From contig NZ_FZOJ01000029.1 of assembly GCF_900188145.1 (NCBI RefSeq), forward strand, positions 1-59,677: 59,677 bases of DNA. Direction: 5' to 3'. The notes below the pieces were generated by a model. That model was not told where the DNA came from and did not search any database. It worked only from the letters and a program-made list of their open reading frames with translations. Below are positions 18,602 to 28,058 of the stretch, piece after piece (the stretch's first letter is position 1; every line of letters starts with the position of its first letter). The position numbers and the translations under genes are program-made. This stretch comes from Anaerovirgula multivorans (GTDB lineage Bacteria; Bacillota; Clostridia; Peptostreptococcales; Natronincolaceae).

Positions 18602-18766
18602 ATTTTTTATACTCCCTTCTCTCTATCTTTTTCACTTGTTACATATGTACCCAATTTATCTATCCTCTAAAAGAAAATCTCGTTATTAAAATTTTTTACA
18701 TTGTGGAAATTAATACCATTAAAACAAAATCCAGGCTATTCAAAGGTCTTCAGATTCGAGACATAA

Positions 18767-18818
18767 GAAAAGTCAGCACTCTTACGTATACAGCAATACA
18801 TAAGGGTGCTGACTTTTC
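18767..18818. repeat. Large palindromic hairpin
   Basis: Perfect 13-bp arms GAAAAGTCAGCAC (18767-18779) and GTGCTGACTTTTC (18806-18818) enclose further near-perfect pairing (CTTACGTAT against ATACATAAG), giving a stem of about 22 bp with a short loop. It lies in the 419-bp gap between the nitroreductase and sbcC, with no strong U-run on either side. It may be a bidirectional terminator or a miniature mobile palindrome. The rest of the gap (18602-19020) shows no gene. Confidence 0.6.
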
Positions 18819-18855
18819 AAAACAACGAAGAAAACGTGGATTTTTTAACAGTCTG

Positions 18856-18890
18856 AAGGTATAGTCGATGATGACTATGCCTTTGTTTAT
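18856..18890. terminator. Hairpin with T-rich flank, possible terminator
   Basis: AAGGTATAGTC (18856-18866) pairs with GACTATGCCTT (18873-18883) with one wobble, followed on the plus strand by TGTTTATT. It lies downstream of sbcC (minus strand) and could end that operon, though the better T-run is on the other strand. Confidence 0.35.
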
Positions 18891-19020
18891 TAACTTATTA
18901 AAACAGTTTACATCTTAAATTTTCTTTATATTAAGGTTTAAAATTGGTTATCTTTATAGGTTGTACCATTTTTAATGGTATATATATTCCATAAGAACTA
19001 GTTTCTTTCCAGTATGAATA

Positions 19021-22000
19021 CTAATTAGATTTTACCAACACTCTGCTACCTGCACCATTTTGCTGAGCTGGAGTCACTTCAATATATCGAGGCATCCTAT
19101 TTTTCAATTCTTCAACATGGCTGATAATCCCTACCATTCTTCGATCCCGCTGAAGCTTTTCTAAAGTGTTCATAACCAACTCCAGTTTTTCATGATCTAA
19201 TGTTCCAAATCCTTCATCTAAGAAGAAAAAACCTAAAGGTTTTCCCTTTAATTGTATTTTTGAAGATAATGCCAGCGCCAATGCTAAAGAAGTTAAAAAG
19301 GTTTCTCCCCCTGATAAAGAGGTAACCAGTCGTCCTATACCATTATTATATTCATCCCGCATAATAAAACTGCATTTATCATCCAGTTCCAGTCCATACC
19401 TTTGACCTGTAAGCTCTCCAAGCCTTATTGATGCTTCAATTGTCATATCCCGCATATGTTCCTCTGCCAGAAACTTTACAAATCTTTTTCCTCTCAATAA
19501 ATAGAACAGAGATGCAACCACTTGTTTTCTTTCTGCTATTTCTTTGTTCTTTCCCTGCAGCTCACCCCATCGTTTTTGCTTGTCTAGCAAAATCGTTAAA
19601 CTGTTTTGTAGTGCTCCTTCCTCCTTAACAATTTGGTTGTGTTCCTCTACTATAGTTTTATAGGTAGCTTTGCTTTCTTCAAATTCTTTCTTATCAAAAG
19701 AGAGCTTTGCTACTTTCTCTTCTAAAGATGCTAGTGACTTCGTCGTATGATTTAAGGCATTTTCATAGTTTAAGATTTTTTCTTCGATTTCCTTTTGTTT
19801 TTCTGTCTCCAGCAAAGATTCTTGTAATTCATCTATTGTTTTAAATCCTGCATTTATTAAGTTTTCCCTCAAATCTATTTCCAGGTTTTTTAAATGTTCT
19901 TTGCTTTTTTCTATACCAGATTTTAGCGTAGTTAAGCTTTGTTGAAGCTCTTGTTTCTTCTTATTAACATCCTCCCAAAGCTCTTGAATTTCTTTAATTT
20001 CCTTTTCTAATGTATCGATTTGACGTCTTATTTTTTCTTCAAAACCTTGGGCTGTAGCATCTCCTATAAGGACCTTCTTTTTTGAAATTAATTCCTTTAG
20101 CCTTTGAGTACTTTTCTCAACATTTTCTTTATAGGCTTTTATGGTACTTTGTAAATTGATATTATTCTCTTTCAAACTAGTTATTTCTTTGTATAATTCC
20201 TTTGCCAACGCTTCCTTCTCATCAATAGTCTTGCTGACCTGTTGATATTCTTGTTCTGCCTTTTCTAAACGTTCCTTTAAGGCATTTACTGTATCCCTAT
20301 CCGCCACTACAAAATTTGGTGCAATCTCATGCACCTTCTTCTGTAAGGTAAGTAAAGCCTTTTCAAATTCTTCCTTTGCTTTATTAAATTCCTTCGATTT
20401 CTCTATGTATGTTGGATGATAGGTGGATTCTATTTCTCTTTTAGTCCCTTGATACGTCGTATACTGAATATGAATCTTCTGCTGCCACTTTCTTAAAGTA
20501 TTGACCCGTTCCTTTGCTATATCAACTTTTTCCTTAGCTAAAAGAATAGTGTCTTCTTCAAAGGACTCTAGATTATTAGCTGGTTTCGGGTGGTGGAGAG
20601 AACCACAAACCTGGCAGGGTTCATCCTTCTTTAATTTAGAAGCTAATACCCTTGCCATATTTTGATCCTTGGCCTTATCTAGGGCTTCCTGTAGTGCCTG
20701 TTCTTGTTTTATTGCCTGTTGCAGAACTTTTTCTGCCATTTCCATTAGGACTTCAATAGTCTCTTCCTGTACATTTTCTTTAAGGGATTGGATATGCTCT
20801 GCCACTAGGATTTTTAAAGATTTTTCTTCTTTTCTCATCAGTTTATTTTTACTTTCCAACTGTTGGAGCGTCACTTTTACTTGTTTTTCTTCACCGTCTA
20901 AGGTCTTTAGTAGCATAACTCCATCATCTATCTCTTTACGGCAATGAAGAATATTTTTCATTTTTATACTTCTTTTCTTAAGATGTGTTATAATTTCTTC
21001 TATTTTTTCAACGAGGTCATTTTTGTCTTGAAGGGCTTTCTCTGTCTTTACCAGTTTTTCCATCATTTGATTCATCATATTTGTTGATTCTTTTACTTCT
21101 TCCTCTAACTCCATAATCTGGCCTTCATAGCTTGTAGCTAAAGGAAGCTTAGGAAGTTCTTCTTTCTTTAAAAGTTCTAGCTGCTGCTGGTTTTCTTTTC
21201 CTTTTTCCAACTTAATCTTTGTCTTTTCCATAGCTTCATTGATTTGATTTTCTAGTATTTCCTGTTTTTTCAGTTCATCTTCCTCGCCTTTTATCTGATT
21301 TTCTAAAAGGTTGATTTGCTTTAATGGTCCCTTTAGACCTTCAGCCTTTCTCGCAGAATGAAGCTGTTTTTTGTTATTCTCGATTTCCTGTTGCTTACCC
21401 TCTAGCCTCATCTTTTGTTCCTTTAAGGTATCCATTTCTTGATGAATTCCTGCTGCCGTCTCCATTGTCTTCAATTTTTCTTCCAGCTTTATTTGTTCTT
21501 GCTTCTTTTCTACAGCTTCCTCTTTCTTGGTTTTTAACGCTTCTTTTACCCTAAAAACTGCCTCCTGTGAAGCATCTCCTAACTCCAACATGATTTTTCT
21601 ATTGGATTCCAACTCTGCATCTAATTTTTTTTCTAGTTTTTTTACTTTTCCTGTCAATTTCTCACCGTAGTCCTCTAGACAAAAAATCTTTTCCAACATT
21701 TCTGTCCTCTCTCCTTCAGTGAGTTTTAAGAATTGGTCAAATTTATTCTGAGGTATAATGACGGCTCTAGTGAAATCCTTGAATTTCATTCCTAGAAGCT
21801 CCTCCACTTTTGAAGTAACCTCTGTAGCCTTATCGGCTAAAACCTCCGTATCTTCCTCTTCTACCTGTATAAGTCGAGATACCCTATTAATGATGGAATC
21901 ATCCTTTTTTGTCCTCTTATAACTGCGCTCCGCTCGATAACGATGTTTCCCAAGTAGAAATTCAAAGGAAACAGATAATTCATCTTCAAAATGGTTCATA

Positions 22001-22197
22001 ATACCTCTTATTCCATTAGGAGCTCGTTCAATGTTTCCATATAACGCTAAAGTGATAGCATCTAAAATAGTGGATTTACCTGCACCAGTGGGGCCGAATA
22101 TTCCAAATATGCCCATATCTCCCAGCCACTGAAAATCAACTTCCTGTTTCTCCTTATAGCTTTGTAGTCCACTAAATCTCAATTGAATGGGTCTCAT
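19021..22197 (-). CDS. sbcC: Exonuclease subunit SbcC (Rad50-like ATPase)
   Basis: A 1058-residue SMC-like ATPase that, with SbcD, opens hairpins and processes DNA ends and palindromes. The N-terminal Walker A is FGPTGAGKSTILDAI. A very long coiled coil (about residues 180-850) is broken by the zinc hook CQVCGSLHHP. The C-terminal lobe has the LSGGETFLTSLALALALS signature and FFFLDEGFGTLDHEKLE Walker B/D-loop. The ATG at 22197 is chosen because GGAGG lies 8 bases before it; two upstream ATGs at 22203 and 22212 are too close to that site. It overlaps sbcD by 26 bp, indicating coupled translation. Confidence 0.96.
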   Translation of the reverse strand: MRPIQLRFSGLQSYKEKQEVDFQWLGDMGIFGIFGPTGAGKSTILDAITLALYGNIERAPNGIRGIMNHFEDELSVSFEFLLGKHRYRAERSYKRTKKDDSIINRVSRLIQVEEEDTEVLADKATEVTSKVEELLGMKFKDFTRAVIIPQNKFDQFLKLTEGERTEMLEKIFCLEDYGEKLTGKVKKLEKKLDAELESNRKIMLELGDASQEAVFRVKEALKTKKEEAVEKKQEQIKLEEKLKTMETAAGIHQEMDTLKEQKMRLEGKQQEIENNKKQLHSARKAEGLKGPLKQINLLENQIKGEEDELKKQEILENQINEAMEKTKIKLEKGKENQQQLELLKKEELPKLPLATSYEGQIMELEEEVKESTNMMNQMMEKLVKTEKALQDKNDLVEKIEEIITHLKKRSIKMKNILHCRKEIDDGVMLLKTLDGEEKQVKVTLQQLESKNKLMRKEEKSLKILVAEHIQSLKENVQEETIEVLMEMAEKVLQQAIKQEQALQEALDKAKDQNMARVLASKLKKDEPCQVCGSLHHPKPANNLESFEEDTILLAKEKVDIAKERVNTLRKWQQKIHIQYTTYQGTKREIESTYHPTYIEKSKEFNKAKEEFEKALLTLQKKVHEIAPNFVVADRDTVNALKERLEKAEQEYQQVSKTIDEKEALAKELYKEITSLKENNINLQSTIKAYKENVEKSTQRLKELISKKKVLIGDATAQGFEEKIRRQIDTLEKEIKEIQELWEDVNKKKQELQQSLTTLKSGIEKSKEHLKNLEIDLRENLINAGFKTIDELQESLLETEKQKEIEEKILNYENALNHTTKSLASLEEKVAKLSFDKKEFEESKATYKTIVEEHNQIVKEEGALQNSLTILLDKQKRWGELQGKNKEIAERKQVVASLFYLLRGKRFVKFLAEEHMRDMTIEASIRLGELTGQRYGLELDDKCSFIMRDEYNNGIGRLVTSLSGGETFLTSLALALALSSKIQLKGKPLGFFFLDEGFGTLDHEKLELVMNTLEKLQRDRRMVGIISHVEELKNRMPRYIEVTPAQQNGAGSRVLVKSN

Positions 22198-23479
22198 CCT
22201 CATCACCTCCATCCTGCAATAGCTCTAAAAATAAATTTATTATTTCCTGGTCAGGTATTGTCCCAGTTTCTCTTGCCACGAATCTTTGAAACTGCTGTTC
22301 TAATGTGAGATCCTGAAGTCTTTCCTTTTCTTCATCTGGAAGAACTATACCCGGTAAAATCATTCTTCTATAGATAATTCCTTCATGAAGTTTATTCAAT
22401 TCCTCCAACTCTAGATTAGATAAGGATTCTTCCAGCTCTATTTCTAAATGAAGCCATATATTTTGGTTTTCATCAGACTTACACCAATCATAAGCCTCCT
22501 GATAGGAAGAAAATCTTTTTATAAGCATAGGCTTGCCAGCAGTAATAGGGATCGGCTGTATTCGAGCATCTTCTTCAGGAGTAATCTCCACCATCACCAC
22601 TTGCTTTTGTTGGTTACTTTCTGAAAAACTATAACAAAGGGGTGAACCAGAATAGTAACAGGGCGTTGCAGTTCCCCCGACTCTTTGAAATCTATGTAAA
22701 TGACCTAATGCAGTATAATGTGCCTCCTCTGGTATAGCAGAGGGTTCTACAACAAAAGCTCCTCCTAATTGAATATCTCTTTCAGAATCTGAGGCCACTC
22801 CCCCTAATACATAAAGATGGCTAACGGCAATATTAACAGTATCAGACCGAAAATGCTTTGCCCCCTCTTTTAAAGCTAAGGCTACCCTCTGAGAATAAGC
22901 TTTTTGCAATTCTTTCTCCTCCATAGATTCTGTCAATATTTCGTTTAATCTTTTTTCTGATGGATAGGGTAATAAGGCAATAACAGCATTTTCGTCACAA
23001 TTAGGCATCTGTATTTCTATCCATCCTGCCCCTCCATCTACTCTCTGTGAACCAAGGAGCTTGTCCCTCTGTCCCTCTTCTAGTAAACCTTCTACTGTAG
23101 CAGCTATTTCTTCTTCAGATGCTGAGGATGCTGAAAATCCTGCATTTTCTCCTGGCACACCAAACAGATAAATTCCTTGCCTGCATGCCAACGGATTAGC
23201 GGCTCTTAATCTTTCAGGACTATCATGATTGCCTGCTATAACAACGACAGCTCTTTCCCCTTCCTTAGACATCCTTTCTAAAGCTTCAAAAAACAGCTCC
23301 TCTGCTGCTGCAGAAGGATTATAGGTATCAAATAAATCTCCAGCAATAATCACAAGGTCGATCTTCTCGCTTTCTAGAATATGACATAATTCATTAATAA
23401 ATTCCCTTTGTTCAAGGATTCGACTTCTTCCTTCTAATGTCCGTCCCAAATGCCAATCTGATGTATGTAAAATCCGCAT
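22172..23479 (-). CDS. sbcD: Exonuclease subunit SbcD (Mre11-like nuclease)
   Basis: A 435-residue metallophosphoesterase, the nuclease partner of SbcC. All the phosphoesterase motifs are present: HTSDWHLGRTLEG, IIAGDLFDTYNP, VIAGNHDSPERL, and ALGHLHRFQRVGG followed by SGSPLCYSFSE. The start at 23479 is set by GGGAGG and matches the family start (MRILHTSDWHLG); upstream in-frame codons to 23563 would add an unrelated tail across the cheW terminator. The 3' end overlaps sbcC. The length is slightly long but within the family range. Confidence 0.96.
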   Translation of the reverse strand: MRILHTSDWHLGRTLEGRSRILEQREFINELCHILESEKIDLVIIAGDLFDTYNPSAAAEELFFEALERMSKEGERAVVVIAGNHDSPERLRAANPLACRQGIYLFGVPGENAGFSASSASEEEIAATVEGLLEEGQRDKLLGSQRVDGGAGWIEIQMPNCDENAVIALLPYPSEKRLNEILTESMEEKELQKAYSQRVALALKEGAKHFRSDTVNIAVSHLYVLGGVASDSERDIQLGGAFVVEPSAIPEEAHYTALGHLHRFQRVGGTATPCYYSGSPLCYSFSESNQQKQVVMVEITPEEDARIQPIPITAGKPMLIKRFSSYQEAYDWCKSDENQNIWLHLEIELEESLSNLELEELNKLHEGIIYRRMILPGIVLPDEEKERLQDLTLEQQFQRFVARETGTIPDQEIINLFLELLQDGGDEDETHSIEI

Positions 23480-23534
23480 TTTCAATCCTCCCTTAGTTAG
23501 GATATATATGGTATTTCCTATGGTTTTATTATAC

Positions 23535-23566
23535 AATAAAAAGATGCACCGTTGCCGGCGCATCTT
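23535..23566 (-). terminator. Intrinsic terminator after cheW
   Basis: On the minus strand AAGATGCGCCG and CGGTGCATCTT (plus positions 23556-23566 and 23541-23551) form an 11-bp stem with a 4-nt loop, then TTTTTATTG. It overlaps the cheW stop and separates cheW from sbcD. Confidence 0.85.
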
Positions 23567-24014
23567 ACATATTTTTTATTTCTTCTTTTTCCTCTTCTGT
23601 CAGTATTTTCTCTAGGTCCAGCATAATAATAATCTTTTCGTCTACCTTCCCTATCCCTATAATGTACTGTCGATCAATGCCGGTTAAAATTTCCGGTGGA
23701 TTTTCTATATGCTTCTCGTCCATTGTTAGTACTTGTGAAGCATCATCTACAATAAACCCAACCTGCTTACTCTTTAAATTGATTATAATGATTCTATTGT
23801 TTTCCTTTATTTCACTTTCTACTAGGTTAAACTTCTTTTTCAAACTAATAATTGGTGTAATATTGCCTCTCAGGTTAATGATACCTTCAATAAAGTTAGG
23901 GACATTAGGCACTGTTGTAGCCTTTTTATACTCTGTTATTTCCTGCACATGATTAATTTCTACGCCATATTCTTCGCCACTCAATTTAAAAATAACATAT
24001 TGTTTTTCTGCCAT
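23565..24014 (-). CDS. cheW: CheW-like chemotaxis coupling protein
   Basis: A 149-residue single-domain CheW that normally links methyl-accepting receptors to the kinase CheA. Family landmarks: QYVIFKLSGEEYGVEINHVQ, ATTVPNVPNFIEGIINLRGN, KQVGFIVDDASQVLTM and IGIGKVDEKIIIMLDLEKIL. The ATG at 24014 gives the family-length protein; a TTG at 24041 would only add nine residues across the likely ribosome site. No cheA, cheY or receptor gene is nearby, so it is an isolated copy; it may serve a receptor elsewhere. A good terminator follows. Confidence 0.9.
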   Translation of the reverse strand: MAEKQYVIFKLSGEEYGVEINHVQEITEYKKATTVPNVPNFIEGIINLRGNITPIISLKKKFNLVESEIKENNRIIIINLKSKQVGFIVDDASQVLTMDEKHIENPPEILTGIDRQYIIGIGKVDEKIIIMLDLEKILTEEEKEEIKNM

Positions 24015-24319
24015 TTTAAACCCGACCCCCTTTTTATACAAATTATAACATATTTCTACTACTTATTAACTGTTTTTGTAAATATTTCTGTGTTTTCTTC
24101 CCCTGTTCATATTTGCTGTCCAAAGGAGATAGAAAACATGGACAATATTTATCATATTTTATTAACTTTTCTGTAAACTGTAAATCTTCTATCATGAATT
24201 ATAGTTATCTTATCCTTAATATATTTAGTCTGGAAATTTTTATATAATTGAAGGAAAATATCATATTATGTCGAAAAATGTAATAATGCGTTTATACTCT
24301 AGCCAACGGGGTGAAGAAA

Positions 24320-26470
24320 ATGTCCTTATATAAAAAAACTATGCTGATGGCGATTGTATCAATTTCAATCACTCTGTCCTTAATAATTTTTTCCTCCTAT
24401 GAATTATTAACAAAGATAGCTTTAAAAAATGAAGAAGAAATCGCAAATTACTCTAAGCTTCAGTTTGAAAATGAAATCTCTAGTATCATCAATAATCTAA
24501 GTATTGTAGCCGCTGATTATGGAAGATGGGATGATACTTATGAACATATGATAGACTTTAATGAAGAATATATCAAGAGTAATTATATTAATGAAACCTT
24601 TATCAACAACGAATTTGAAATGTTGCTTCTCATTGATGATTTGGGAAATATTAATTTTGAAAAAGCCTACAGTTTAGAAAATAATGAGGAAATCCCTATC
24701 CCAGAAGACTATAAAGAAAAAGTACTGGAATATTGGCGTTTCCTTTATGATAGGGGAGGCAGTAATACCCATGGCATTATGGTATTGCCTAATGATATCG
24801 CTATTATATCTTCTCAACCCGTATTAACTAGCTATGGGGTAGGCCCTACTAGAGGTACCCTTATTATGGGTATGTATCTCGATGACAATACTATCCATAA
24901 AATATCTGAAAAGATGAAACTGTCAATTGCTGTAACAAATCCTTCAGTTTCTCCTTCTCTAGATGAAGAAGAGGTATTAGCAAACTTATCAGCAGACAAT
25001 GATATCTACATAAGACCTCTTTCTAAGGAAACAACCTCTGTTTATACAGTGATGGAGGACTTATTTGGAGAAAACAATCTGTTATTACGGGTAGATTTTC
25101 CTAGAACTTACTTTATTCAGCACCTACAAAGCATTATTGTCTTTATTTTTTTAGCTATACTCACCTGTTTGATTATTTTTATGATATTTTTGATATTTTT
25201 ACATAAAGTGGTCTTAAACCCCCTACAGCAATTTACAAAAGAAATTGTCTCCATTGGCAATCAAGAAAATTTTTCTCAACGATTAAAGGTAAAGTGTAAG
25301 GACGAACTTGCTATATTGGGGAATTCCGTTAATAGTATGCTTTCTTCCCTAGAAACCTCCCATAAAAAAATAGCAGCTATTACAGAAACCATTCCAGATC
25401 TAGTTTATATTTATGATCTACAAAAAAATCAATATGTCTATTGTAATCAACAATCACAGACTATTTTGGGATATACCTCCGAAGAATTACTTGATAAAAG
25501 CAGTCATATTCTTTTAGATTTAGCTCATCCAGAGTATTTGCGAAAAGTAGGCAAGCATCAGGAGAAGATTGAAACAACTAAAGATGATGAAGTTCTTACT
25601 ATTGAGATAAGAGCAAAGCATAAAAGAGGTCATTACCTATGGTTATCCTGCAAAGACTTGGTTTTTCAAAGAACTGCTGACGGAAAAGTAGAAAGCATAC
25701 TAGGAATTGTTCAAGATATTACTGCAAAAAAATTAGCTGAAGAGGAACTGCTCCAAGCTAAGCTCGAAGCAGAGGCTGCCAGCATTGCTAAATCTCAATT
25801 TTTAGCAAACATGAGCCATGAATTGAGAACACCTATGAATGGTATCATCGGATTAACAGAAGTGTTATCTCTTACGCCTTTAAACCAGGAGCAGAAGGAA
25901 TATATAGAGCTGCTGCGATTCTCTGGCGATCGTTTATTATCAGTTATTAATAATGTACTAGATGTCTCAAAGCTTGAATCTCAAAATGTATCTTTAGAAG
26001 ACATCCCCTTTGATTTTCATCCTCTGATCTTGGGTATCATAAAGGACTTTTCCTTTAGAGCGACAAAAAAAGGATTGGTATTAACTCATAAAATAGATGA
26101 CAGTATCCCCAGTACTTTTATAGGAGATCCTCATCGATTGAATCAGGTTCTTTATAATCTTTTAGGCAATGCCCTTAAATTCACTGAAGAGGGAGCAGTT
26201 CATTTAGAGGTATCAATGGATACAGTTGATGAAGGTAAAGGGATAGTTCATTTTAGTATTAAAGACACAGGGGTTGGTATACCAAAAGATAAGTTGCACC
26301 TTTTATTTAACAACTTTAGCCAAATAGATGCCTCCACCACTAGAAAATATGGTGGCACTGGTTTGGGTCTTGCTATTTCAAAAAATTTAGTTGAACTGAT
26401 GGGTGGAAGGATTACTGTAGAAAGCCAAGAGGATAAAGGAAGTATATTTACTTTTTCTATTCCTCTATAG
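24320..26470 (+). CDS. Sensor histidine kinase (CHASE4-HAMP-PAS-HisKA-HATPase)
   Basis: 716 residues. A membrane segment near residues 8-30, an extracellular CHASE4-type domain (about 37-268, with AADYGRWDDTYEHM), a second membrane segment (about 270-295), HAMP, a PAS domain (DLVYIYDLQKNQYVYCNQQS to GIVQDITAKK), HisKA with H500 in ANMSHELRTPMNGI, and an ATPase domain with VLYNLLGNALKFTEEG and KYGGTGLGLAIS. No receiver domain is fused and no response regulator gene is adjacent, so it is an orphan kinase. The ATG at 24320 is preferred over GTG at 24311, with GGGGTG just before it. Confidence 0.93.
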   Translation: MSLYKKTMLMAIVSISITLSLIIFSSYELLTKIALKNEEEIANYSKLQFENEISSIINNLSIVAADYGRWDDTYEHMIDFNEEYIKSNYINETFINNEFEMLLLIDDLGNINFEKAYSLENNEEIPIPEDYKEKVLEYWRFLYDRGGSNTHGIMVLPNDIAIISSQPVLTSYGVGPTRGTLIMGMYLDDNTIHKISEKMKLSIAVTNPSVSPSLDEEEVLANLSADNDIYIRPLSKETTSVYTVMEDLFGENNLLLRVDFPRTYFIQHLQSIIVFIFLAILTCLIIFMIFLIFLHKVVLNPLQQFTKEIVSIGNQENFSQRLKVKCKDELAILGNSVNSMLSSLETSHKKIAAITETIPDLVYIYDLQKNQYVYCNQQSQTILGYTSEELLDKSSHILLDLAHPEYLRKVGKHQEKIETTKDDEVLTIEIRAKHKRGHYLWLSCKDLVFQRTADGKVESILGIVQDITAKKLAEEELLQAKLEAEAASIAKSQFLANMSHELRTPMNGIIGLTEVLSLTPLNQEQKEYIELLRFSGDRLLSVINNVLDVSKLESQNVSLEDIPFDFHPLILGIIKDFSFRATKKGLVLTHKIDDSIPSTFIGDPHRLNQVLYNLLGNALKFTEEGAVHLEVSMDTVDEGKGIVHFSIKDTGVGIPKDKLHLLFNNFSQIDASTTRKYGGTGLGLAISKNLVELMGGRITVESQEDKGSIFTFSIPL

Positions 26471-26615
26471 AAGCATTGACAAAAAGATCGTCTTCAATAT
26501 GATTTTTCTTTCTGCTATATTGCATTATTTGTCTATAATTTAATCTCAAAACTCAACATTGTGATAATCCATAAGATGTTTGAAACTTAAAGTTCTTCCA
26601 TTTTTTCTTTTTAAG

Positions 26616-26641
26616 AAGCAGATGACCTCATCTGCTTTTTT
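26616..26641 (+). terminator. Intrinsic terminator downstream of the sensor kinase
   Basis: AAGCAGATG and CATCTGCTT form a 9-bp stem with a tight loop, followed by TTTTTTCTTTT. It is about 145 bp after the kinase stop. The sequence between shows no gene. Confidence 0.75.
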
Positions 26642-26762
26642 CTTTTCAGAACACCCTTTCTTTAGAAAAGCAATCCATTCTCCTCATGATGAATTTGACT
26701 GATATATTATTTTTTAATTCTTTTTAATCTGTTTTACTTGAGTATATGCCCATTTTTATACG

Positions 26763-26798
26763 ATAAATGAAATATTCAAAAATAAATATTTCATTTAT
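26763..26798. promoter_or_regulatory. Perfect inverted repeat, probable operator
   Basis: ATAAATGAAATATT (26763-26776) and AATATTTCATTTAT (26785-26798) are perfect 14-bp inverted arms with an 8-nt spacer. The element ends 13 bp before the -35 box of the operon promoter. That position suits a dimeric regulator; the regulator is unknown. Confidence 0.6.
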
Positions 26799-26811
26799 TT
26801 GAAAAATGTAA

Positions 26812-26840
26812 TTGACACGAATAAAAATTGCATGTATAAT
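26812..26840 (+). promoter_or_regulatory. Strong sigma-A promoter of the citrate/homocitrate operon
   Basis: Consensus TTGACA (26812-26817) and TATAAT (26835-26840) are separated by exactly 17 bp, about 40 bp before the first gene. GGGGGG lies near the ATG at 26879. Confidence 0.9.
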
Positions 26841-26878
26841 CATAATAAATTAATTAGTTTTTAGGGGGGACTTGTATA

Positions 26879-28027
26879 ATGAATGAAAAAATCAAATTGT
26901 TAGACACAACTTTAAGAGATGGAGAACAAACTGCAGGAGTAGTATTTGCCAATGAAGAAAAGGTCTTTATCGCTAAAATGCTGGATGAATTAGGGGTAGA
27001 CCAAATCGAAGCTGGTATTCCTGTAATGGGCGATGACGAAAAGGAAGTAATTAAGAAAATTGTGAAGAGCAACTTAAAGGCCAGTATCATGGGTTGGAAT
27101 AGAGCTGTTATTAAGGATATTCAAGCCTCTATTGATTGTGGTGTAGATGCAGTTGCTATATCTATATCCACCTCGGATATTCATATTACACATAAGTTGA
27201 ACTCTACTAGAGAAAAAGTCTTAGAACAGATGGTGCAGGCAACAGAGTTTGCAAAATCCAACGGCTTATATATTTCTGTCAATGCAGAAGATGCTTCTAG
27301 GACGGATGAAGATTTCTTAATTACATTTTTCAAAGCAGCTAAGGAGGCTGGTGCAAATCGAATTCGTTTTTGTGATACCGTGGGTACCTTAGATCCTGTC
27401 ACTACTTATAATAAAATCAAACTTTTAAAGGAAACGGTAGCTATTGACATCGAGATGCATACCCATAACGATTTAGGTATGGCAACCGCCAATGCTATAG
27501 CAGGGGCTATGGCTGGGGCTACTTACCTAGGGGCAACTGTTAACGGTCTGGGGGAAAGAGCTGGCAATGCATCTTTAGAAGAAGTAATTCTTTCTTTAAA
27601 ACATGCCATGCATTTGGATAACTTTGATTATAATATCGAAAAAATGAAAGATTTATGTGCCTATGTTTCAAAAGCCTCTAATAGGGAGATTCCACCTTGG
27701 AAGGCAGTCATAGGAGAAAGAATCTTCTATCATGAATCTGGCATTCATGCTGATGGAGCTATTAAGAATCCTTTAACCTATGAAATTATTAAACCTGAGG
27801 AGCTAGGCCTTGAAAGAAAAATACTAATTGGAAAGCATTCTGGTTCAGCTGCTATAAAAAACAAACTATCGGCAGTCAATATTCATTTAGATGATTGCAC
27901 TGCTTATCGGTTATTGGAAAAAGTTAGAAATACAGCGATCTCCTTAAAGAGAACCTTAACTGACAAAGAACTGCTAGGTTTGTATGAAGAGACCCTTCTG
28001 GAGGGAAATTTGCTTAAAGAAGCTTAG
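26879..28027 (+). CDS. Re-citrate synthase or homocitrate synthase (NifV-type)
   Basis: A 382-residue DRE-TIM metallolyase condensing acetyl-CoA with a 2-oxo acid. Family marks: LLDTTLRDGEQTAGV, EMHTHNDLGMATANAIAGAM with the metal-binding HTHND, NGLGERAGNASLEEV and HESGIHADGAI. The family includes NifV homocitrate synthase, isopropylmalate synthase and the Re-face citrate synthase of Clostridium kluyveri. No nif gene is nearby, and it is followed by aconitase and isocitrate dehydrogenase, so citrate is the more likely product (inference). A near-consensus promoter and a palindrome precede it. The stop is 31 bp before the aconitase start. Confidence 0.85.
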   Translation: MNEKIKLLDTTLRDGEQTAGVVFANEEKVFIAKMLDELGVDQIEAGIPVMGDDEKEVIKKIVKSNLKASIMGWNRAVIKDIQASIDCGVDAVAISISTSDIHITHKLNSTREKVLEQMVQATEFAKSNGLYISVNAEDASRTDEDFLITFFKAAKEAGANRIRFCDTVGTLDPVTTYNKIKLLKETVAIDIEMHTHNDLGMATANAIAGAMAGATYLGATVNGLGERAGNASLEEVILSLKHAMHLDNFDYNIEKMKDLCAYVSKASNREIPPWKAVIGERIFYHESGIHADGAIKNPLTYEIIKPEELGLERKILIGKHSGSAAIKNKLSAVNIHLDDCTAYRLLEKVRNTAISLKRTLTDKELLGLYEETLLEGNLLKEA

Positions 28028-28058
28028 AATATATTACAATATAAATGAGGTGATGAAA

